From assembly GCA_910584935.1 (NCBI GenBank), contig CAJUDU010000006.1:1-34460 (forward strand): a stretch of DNA of 34,460 bases. Direction: 5' to 3'. The notes beneath the pieces are model-generated. The model saw only the letters and a list, made by a program, of their open reading frames with translations, did not search any database and was not told the DNA's origin. The position numbers and the translations under genes were made by a program. This stretch comes from an uncultured Butyricicoccus sp. (lineage in GTDB: Bacteria; Bacillota; Clostridia; Oscillospirales; Butyricicoccaceae). Below, in pieces: positions 30,094-34,460 of this stretch; the first letter of the stretch is position 1; each line of letters opens with the position of its first letter.

Positions 30094-30573
30094 ATGGCAA
30101 TCAATTATCCATATAGAGTGTTCCGGTACCAGGTCGAAATCGATGGCATTAGCCGCGCTGGTTTTTCGGAAGTATCCGGCATGAGTTCATCGGTAGACGC
30201 GGTGGAATACCGTGAAGGCGATGACCTGCGCAACACCCCTCGCAAACTTGCCGGGCTGACCAAATTCGGCAATGTTACCTTGCGCTGGGGCGTATCAGAT
30301 GACGCTGATTTCCTGGATTGGGTTTATGCGGTTGCGCCAACCAATACCGCGCCCCCAACTGGCATGGTGCGCCATGATGTCACCATTACCCTCATTGATG
30401 ACGCAGGCAACCCAGGACCTTCCTGGAACCTGATTAACGCATGGCCAGTGGGCTATACTGTGCCTGACCTCAATGGTATGGGCGGTGAAGTGGCAATCCA
30501 ATCACTGGAACTTTGCCACGAAGGCTTGGAACATACGCCAGGCAGTGTCGCTGGCGAGGCGTCCCCAATCTAA
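30094..30573 (+). CDS. eCIS inner tube protein (gp19-like) 1
   Basis: This 159-residue tail tube protein of the T4 gp19/Hcp-like family follows the sheath. Typical features are FRYQVEIDGISRAGFSEVSG, EYREGDDLRNTPRKL, FGNVTLRWGVSDDADFLDWV and a closing strand with IQSLELCHEGLE. Hexamers stack to form the rigid tube driven out by sheath contraction. GAAAGGAC lies upstream of ATG 30094. Its position immediately after the sheath and its standard length suggest that it is the main tube subunit. Confidence 0.92.
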   Translation: MAINYPYRVFRYQVEIDGISRAGFSEVSGMSSSVDAVEYREGDDLRNTPRKLAGLTKFGNVTLRWGVSDDADFLDWVYAVAPTNTAPPTGMVRHDVTITLIDDAGNPGPSWNLINAWPVGYTVPDLNGMGGEVAIQSLELCHEGLEHTPGSVAGEASPI

Positions 30574-30589
30574 ATCAATTTCCCCGTTT

Positions 30590-30613
30590 GCCATGCGCCG
30601 ATCGGCGCATGGC
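30590..30613. repeat. Perfect 24-bp palindrome after tube gene
   Basis: GCCATGCGCC (30590-30599) and GGCGCATGGC (30604-30613) flank GATC; the whole 24 bases read the same on both strands. No T run follows, so it is not a normal terminator. It lies 17 bases after the main tube stop and could stabilise the 3' end of the sheath/tube message. Confidence 0.7.
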
Positions 30614-30688
30614 AGGCAGGTGGACGGGAAGTGGGCAGGAAGTTTGTCCCTGTCTGCTTCCAGTTTACTTGCGAAAGGAGCCGCAACG

Positions 30689-31054
30689 ATGGAAACTGAA
30701 TTTGAGTTTGAATTGCCAAGGGGCTATGTCGATGCAAATGGCGATGTACACCGTCGGGGTACCATGCGCCTTGCGACAGCAGCCGATGAAATTTTACCGC
30801 TGCGTGACCCAAGGGTACAACAAAACGCAGGTTATTTGACCATTATCCTGCTTTCGCGTGTGATTACCCGGCTGGGCACATTAAGCAGCATCAATACGCG
30901 TGTCGTAGAAAATTTGTTTACCATGGATCTTGCTTATCTGCAAGACCTTTATCAGCGTATCAATATGTCTGAACTGCCATCTTACCGGCTGCAATGCCCC
31001 CATTGCAATCAAGAAATTGAGGTGCCGCTGGATTTTTTGCTCAGCCAGGGCTAG
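30689..31054 (+). CDS. Phage-tail-assembly-like protein with C-x-x-C motif
   Basis: This 121-residue protein opens with EFEFELPRGYVDANGDVHR and has GTMRLATAADEILPLRDPRV, a pattern found in tail-assembly proteins of Mu-like tails and eCIS loci. It ends in RLQCPHCNQEIEVPLDF. The C-P-H-C pair may form half a zinc site. Members of this group are thought to help polymerise or chaperone the tube and are not always in the final particle. ATG 30689 has GAAAGGAG upstream; the longer frame opening earlier overlaps the tube gene and lacks a site. Confidence 0.75.
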   Translation: METEFEFELPRGYVDANGDVHRRGTMRLATAADEILPLRDPRVQQNAGYLTIILLSRVITRLGTLSSINTRVVENLFTMDLAYLQDLYQRINMSELPSYRLQCPHCNQEIEVPLDFLLSQG

Positions 31055-31233
31055 TGCTTTATCCGCAGGGGCGGATGTTTGAGGAAATGACTTTTTTATC
31101 CTATTATCTGCACTGGTCCCGCGATGATGTGATGCGGCTTGACCATTTGGAACGCCGCAGATGGTGCCGTGAGGTTTCAGCTGTCAACAAAAAACTTAGC
31201 GGCACAAAAAATAATACCATTGAGTTTCGTTAA
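31054..31233 (+). CDS. DUF6760-like 59-residue eCIS protein
   Basis: This is a very small gene. It starts at GTG 31054, overlapping the previous TAG by one base (TAGTG), and encodes LYPQGRMFEEMTFLSYYLHW followed by SRDDVMRLDHLERRRWCREV. The H-W, H-x-E-R-R-R-W and terminal A-V-N pattern matches the tiny DUF6760 proteins I recall from eCIS clusters. An internal ATG at 31075 is possible but would lose the conserved Y-P. Its role is unknown; conserved position next to tube genes suggests a baseplate or tube accessory. Confidence 0.65.
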   Translation: MLYPQGRMFEEMTFLSYYLHWSRDDVMRLDHLERRRWCREVSAVNKKLSGTKNNTIEFR

Positions 31234-31253
31234 ACCAAAGGGGGCATGAAACA

Positions 31254-31778
31254 ATGGGCAAATGGCAGGAACCCTTTAAGGCTTTTCGGTTTTTGGTCGA
31301 GGTGGAAAGCAGCGGTGCGGCAGTTGCCGCATTTTCTCAATTTTCCGGTGTAAAAATGCAGGTGGAAACGGTGCGGGCACGTTCCGGCAATGATAGCCGT
31401 GGCGTACAGGAATATATTCCTGCGCTGACCCATTTTGAACCTGTGACACTTACCAAAGGTGTTGTTGGAGATAATGATTTTTTAGATTGGTTGTTTTCAG
31501 CGGCAGCGGGGCCGCAGACTGGGCCAAGCGGCAGCAATATGCGCCGCACACTTAATATTGTGGCGCTGGACGAGTATGGCAACCGGGGTGTCACCTGGTC
31601 GCTGTTGGGCGCCATGCCCATTGGCTATGAACTAATGCCAATGGATGGCGGGCGCAGTGAAGTGCTTTCCGAAAGTGTGACCTTTGCCATTACTGGCATG
31701 AAGCGGGAAACAGGTCAGCCGCAGCCCCCGCCAAAAGCGCCGCCGCGTCCTGCTCATACCAAACCCAAAATACGATAA
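31254..31778 (+). CDS. eCIS tube-type protein (gp19-like) 2
   Basis: This 174-residue second member of the tail-tube family has FKAFRFLVEVESSGAAVAAF, QFSGVKMQVETVRARSGND, PVTLTKGVVGDNDFLDWLF and a closing ESVTFAITGM strand. The C-terminal 25 residues are a Pro/Lys-rich tail (QPPPKAPPRPAHTKPKIR). In Afp/PVC-type systems several tube paralogues exist, and the minor ones form the baseplate-proximal or cap-proximal ring. GGGGGC precedes ATG 31254. Confidence 0.88.
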   Translation: MGKWQEPFKAFRFLVEVESSGAAVAAFSQFSGVKMQVETVRARSGNDSRGVQEYIPALTHFEPVTLTKGVVGDNDFLDWLFSAAAGPQTGPSGSNMRRTLNIVALDEYGNRGVTWSLLGAMPIGYELMPMDGGRSEVLSESVTFAITGMKRETGQPQPPPKAPPRPAHTKPKIR

Positions 31779-31793
31779 CCGGAGGATAGACGG

Positions 31794-32213
31794 ATGTCAT
31801 ATTTATCAGGTGCATATTTTGAAGTGATGTTGACAGGTGTTGGCGCGGCATTGGTTGGCAAATTCACCTCGGTATCCGGTTTGGGTATGGAAATCGAATA
31901 TGAAACATGGAATGAAGGCGGGGCAAATTATCCGCGTTATTTTATGAAACAAGTAAAGCCACAAGTGCTTGTGTTAGAACAGGGTACGGTGACAGATGCT
32001 GATATGGTATCTGTACTGATGCAGTTTGCTAATATTGGAATGTCAATTGCGCTGGCTGGGACGGTGACATTAAAAGATAGTTTTGGCGAGGTGCAGCGTG
32101 TTTGGACGATTGCAGGGGCGCATATACAAAAATATATAGGGCCATCCCTCAATAGTAATCAGGCTGCATTGGCGGTCAGCCGTATTGAACTGATGTATAA
32201 TGGGTGCTGTTAA
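31794..32213 (+). CDS. eCIS tube-type protein (gp19-like) 3
   Basis: This third tube-family protein has 139 residues: YLSGAYFEVMLTGVGAALVG, FTSVSGLGMEIEYETWNEGG, PQVLVLEQGTVTDADMVSVL and a final strand AVSRIELMYNGCC. Conserved S-G-L-G-M-E and the E-Y-x-x-W-N-E-G turn match minor tube/tube-initiator proteins. ACCGGAGG precedes the start. Codon choice is more AT-rich than in the sheath and first tube genes and continues into the next ORF. A tube-initiator role next to the baseplate is inferred from length and order. Confidence 0.85.
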   Translation: MSYLSGAYFEVMLTGVGAALVGKFTSVSGLGMEIEYETWNEGGANYPRYFMKQVKPQVLVLEQGTVTDADMVSVLMQFANIGMSIALAGTVTLKDSFGEVQRVWTIAGAHIQKYIGPSLNSNQAALAVSRIELMYNGCC

Positions 32214-32214
32214 G

Positions 32215-34460
32215 ATGAAATCAATTGCCGTGATAAAACCAGATATGGCAGTGATGCAGCGGGACAAAATGGGGTTGTCCCCTTTTGGTCTGCTGTCGAT
32301 GGCATTCTATGATACGATTCGCCAGCGCAGCACATGGAACACAGGGTTTTATCGGGAAGTGCCATTAGAACTGCTGGAAAAGCAGATGGAAGATACTACA
32401 GCGCCAACAGTGCCAGAAATTCACTTTGATATTGATTTGCAAGTGATTTTGCAGCGGCTGCGAAACAAAGAAAAAAAAGATACGCCAGAAGGGCGTATTT
32501 TGGATCGGATACGGCAGCTTGAACAATCATTAGGGCGAATGCAGGCAGAAAACCATGTGTTATCTGTAAAAGCAAAACAAGGGGTGGAAAAGCCGCCGCA
32601 GGTGGGCAGCAATACGGCAGCAGGTTTCAAAACAGCGGGTAAAGTGGCAGATGCTATGCTGACTGGCATACAAATGCGAATGCAGCATAACTGGTTTATG
32701 CAGGCAGGGAATCTGCTGCGAAGGGCATCTGGAAGCCAAGGGCAAGTGCTGGAAGCACTTTTGCAAACAGACAATCCGCTGCAAATGCAAAATACAGAGT
32801 TGCCGCATACACAAACTGTTTTATCATTACAGGATAAGGTTGCAGCAGCCCATCTGCCAATGCCTTTATCTGCCTTGGAAAGGCATTGGCTACTGAAAGG
32901 GACACTTTCTTATCTTGAAACAGAAAACACTGTTGGCAAACAGGATTTTCTAATGCAGGCAGGTTTGGTTTCTGCAATGCAAAAACAAAGTATAATAGAC
33001 AGTGTAAATATCATAAAACAAGCCAATCAAATCTTTTCTGGCATATCAAAGCCAGAAATCAGGATATCACGAACCAGTTTGACTGCTCGAAAAAAAGACA
33101 TCACAACGGCGCCAGTTGATGTGGCGCTCAAACCACATTTATTACAATCATCGCAGCCGATAAAACAAAAAACGCAGTCATTAAAACCGGTTGCCGCAAA
33201 TACTGGCGTGCCAGCAGGCAACGGTTGGACACCATATTGGCAGGCAGAACATCCAGGTTTTGACCGGGGCAAACCGATTGGCAAAGTACCAGAAGGAAAA
33301 GCAAATTATAGTATTTTGCTGCCAGATATTTTGCGTCAGCGGCAAGCAATGTTTGATACATCTGGCACAACGGAAAGGGTATCTAACACAGAATTTTCTC
33401 ATTCACAGCAGGCGGAGGATATCTCATTACAGGATAAGTTTGCGCACCGCATGACAGAAAAGATTATTCATGCAGCCAGACTCGCAGCCAACCGGCAGCT
33501 TATACCAGCACAGGATAAACAGCCGAAAAAATTACAAAATGATAAAATTTCAGCACGAAAACCGCATCAGGAATCAGAATTATTAGGACAAAATCCATCG
33601 GAAGTGCGTTTAGGACAGGAATCAGCCAGTCCATTTGTACAGACAGAGGCGCAGGAATTATCACATCCTGCGGAAATGGTTCTGCTGCAACAAAAAGAGG
33701 GGCAACCTGAAACACATACAGCGCAAGAATCAAGTGATTCATCCGAAACGGATATAGCGCGAAAATCAGGTGATTCATCTAAAACGCGTATAGCGCAAAG
33801 TTCCAATGGTGCTTATGAAACGCATACCATGCAAAAGACTGCTGATTTATCCCAAATAGAAGATACCGCATTTCCAATAGACAGCACATCAGATGAACTG
33901 CATTTGGCACAAAAACCAGTTAGCCCATTTGCACAGACAGTGCCGCAAGAATTGGCACATCCTGCGGAAATGGTTCTGCTGCAACAAAAAGAGGGACAAC
34001 CTGAAACACATACAGCGCAAGAATCCAGTGATTCATCCGAAACGGATATAGCGCGAAAATCAGGTGATTCATCTAAAACGCGTATAGCGCAAAGTTCCAA
34101 TGGTGCTTATGAAACGCATACCATGCAAAAGACTGCTGATTTATCCCAAATAGAAGATACCGCATTTCCAATAGACAGCACATCAGATGAACTGCATTTG
34201 GCACAAAAACCAGTTAGCCCATTTGCACAGACAGTGCCGCAAGAATTGGCACATCCTGCGGAAATGGTTCTGCTGCAACAAAAAGAGGGACAACCTGAAA
34301 CACATACAGCGCAAGAATCCAGTGATTCATCCGAAACGGATATAGCGCAAGAATCCAGTGATTCATCCGAAACGGATACAGCGCAAGAATCCAGTGATTC
34401 ATCCCAAACGGATATAGCGCGAAAATCAGGTGATTCATCTAAAACGCGTATAGCGCAAAG
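32215..34460 (+). CDS. Large repeat-rich eCIS-locus protein, 3' end missing
   Basis: The frame opens at ATG 32215, one base after the tube-3 stop, and stays open for 748 codons to the window edge. The first 60 residues look folded (AVIKPDMAVMQRDKMGLSPF, FGLLSMAFYDTI). Then comes a helical, Gln/Lys-rich region (ILDRIRQLEQSLGRMQAEN; QMRMQHNWFMQAGNLLRR), repeated LSLQDK segments, and from about residue 483 a tandem repeat of 98 residues containing 12-residue Ser/Asp/Glu units such as AQESSDSSETDI. No signal peptide is seen. Family unknown. Order suggests a structural or surface-decoration protein of the particle; tape measure is another option, though the acidic low-complexity repeats are unusual for one. 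Confidence 0.85.
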   Translation, partial: MKSIAVIKPDMAVMQRDKMGLSPFGLLSMAFYDTIRQRSTWNTGFYREVPLELLEKQMEDTTAPTVPEIHFDIDLQVILQRLRNKEKKDTPEGRILDRIRQLEQSLGRMQAENHVLSVKAKQGVEKPPQVGSNTAAGFKTAGKVADAMLTGIQMRMQHNWFMQAGNLLRRASGSQGQVLEALLQTDNPLQMQNTELPHTQTVLSLQDKVAAAHLPMPLSALERHWLLKGTLSYLETENTVGKQDFLMQAGLVSAMQKQSIIDSVNIIKQANQIFSGISKPEIRISRTSLTARKKDITTAPVDVALKPHLLQSSQPIKQKTQSLKPVAANTGVPAGNGWTPYWQAEHPGFDRGKPIGKVPEGKANYSILLPDILRQRQAMFDTSGTTERVSNTEFSHSQQAEDISLQDKFAHRMTEKIIHAARLAANRQLIPAQDKQPKKLQNDKISARKPHQESELLGQNPSEVRLGQESASPFVQTEAQELSHPAEMVLLQQKEGQPETHTAQESSDSSETDIARKSGDSSKTRIAQSSNGAYETHTMQKTADLSQIEDTAFPIDSTSDELHLAQKPVSPFAQTVPQELAHPAEMVLLQQKEGQPETHTAQESSDSSETDIARKSGDSSKTRIAQSSNGAYETHTMQKTADLSQIEDTAFPIDSTSDELHLAQKPVSPFAQTVPQELAHPAEMVLLQQKEGQPETHTAQESSDSSETDIAQESSDSSETDTAQESSDSSQTDIARKSGDSSKTRIAQ
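33662..34460 (+). repeat. 294-bp tandem repeat with nested 36-bp units
   Basis: Copies begin at 33662, 33956 and 34250, an exact 294-bp (98-codon) period, and copies 1 and 2 differ by only a few bases. Within each unit lie degenerate 36-bp (12-codon) repeats. In the third copy the 36-bp unit starting GCGCAAGAATCC is present three times (34309, 34345, 34381), against once in copies 1 and 2. The window ends inside the array, so total copy number is unknown. Confidence 0.95.

Noticed and set aside
28253..32213. Type VI secretion system
   Set aside because: The sheath is a single-protein phage-tail type rather than TssB/TssC, and no TssJLM membrane complex genes are present.
33500..34438. Long minus-strand open frames with repeated motifs across the tandem repeats
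   Set aside because: They mirror the plus-strand repeat in antisense, lack ribosome binding sites and are interrupted, while the plus frame is continuous from a coupled start at 32215.
28253..34460. Prophage or R-type tailocin interpretation of the sheath/tube genes
   Set aside because: No capsid, terminase, portal, integrase, holin or lysin is seen. DUF4157 cargo, several tube paralogues and a DUF6760-like gene favour an eCIS. The downstream sequence could still change this.
33662..34460. CRISPR-like repeats
   Set aside because: The repeats are contiguous coding units with a 294-bp period and 36-bp sub-units, with no unique spacers and an unbroken reading frame.

Overview
The window looks like a chromosomal accessory region of a Gram-positive Clostridia-type bacterium (Bacillota). 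The reasons are strong AGGAGG-type ribosome binding sites, a Firmicutes-style type VII secretion ATPase (EssC) with WXG100 proteins, an Rsb/SpoIIE-type partner-switching module, LytTR regulators and a reductase-terminated NRPS of the kind found in gut clostridia. No rRNA, tRNA, CRISPR array or intact insertion sequence was seen.

Region 1 (1-11337, + strand) is a type VII secretion (T7SS) block. It holds essC, a LytTR regulator, a frameshifted gene with an EspG-like look, an EsaB/YukD ubiquitin-like gene, six small helical WXG100/ESAT-6-like proteins, a membrane VWA-FHA protein and a PP2C phosphatase. EssB, EssA, EsaA and a Ser/Thr kinase are not in the window. Region 2 (11338-11713) is non-coding: a palindromic repeat pair, a short gene remnant and a bidirectional terminator.

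Region 3 (11714-19737, - strand) combines a partner-switching module (RsbW-like kinase, membrane RsbU/SpoIIE phosphatase, STAS antagonist) with a one-module C-A-T-R NRPS and its Sfp-type PPTase. The genes overlap or nearly touch, so synthesis of a probable N-acyl aminoaldehyde and a phosphorylation switch appear to share one transcript. A SARP-like response regulator precedes them. Region 4 (19948-21422, + strand) encodes two LytTR regulators, one with a degenerate receiver.

Region 5 (21492-34460) is an extracellular contractile injection system (eCIS). On the - strand are a GNAT-like protein and two DUF4157 proteins that share a nearly identical N-terminal module but have unrelated C-termini, the layout of interchangeable cargo; one adds a second HExxH motif. 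On the + strand are a receiver-like protein, an unknown protein, a Pro/Ala-rich ORF made of consecutive DNA hairpins, a YbjN-like (chaperone-fold) protein, the sheath, three tube-type proteins, a tail-assembly-like protein with a CxxC motif, a 59-residue DUF6760-like gene, and a huge repeat-rich ORF that runs off the end. Baseplate, spike, ATPase and cap genes would lie beyond position 34460.

The main candidates for something new are the clustering of T7SS, NRPS/partner-switch and eCIS with related regulators; the modular DUF4157 effector pair; the hairpin array at 27377-27646; the hairpin placed between the Shine-Dalgarno sequence and start codon of the sheath gene; and the expanding 98-residue repeats of the last ORF. 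Two T7SS genes carry apparent single-base deletions that may be real or sequencing errors.
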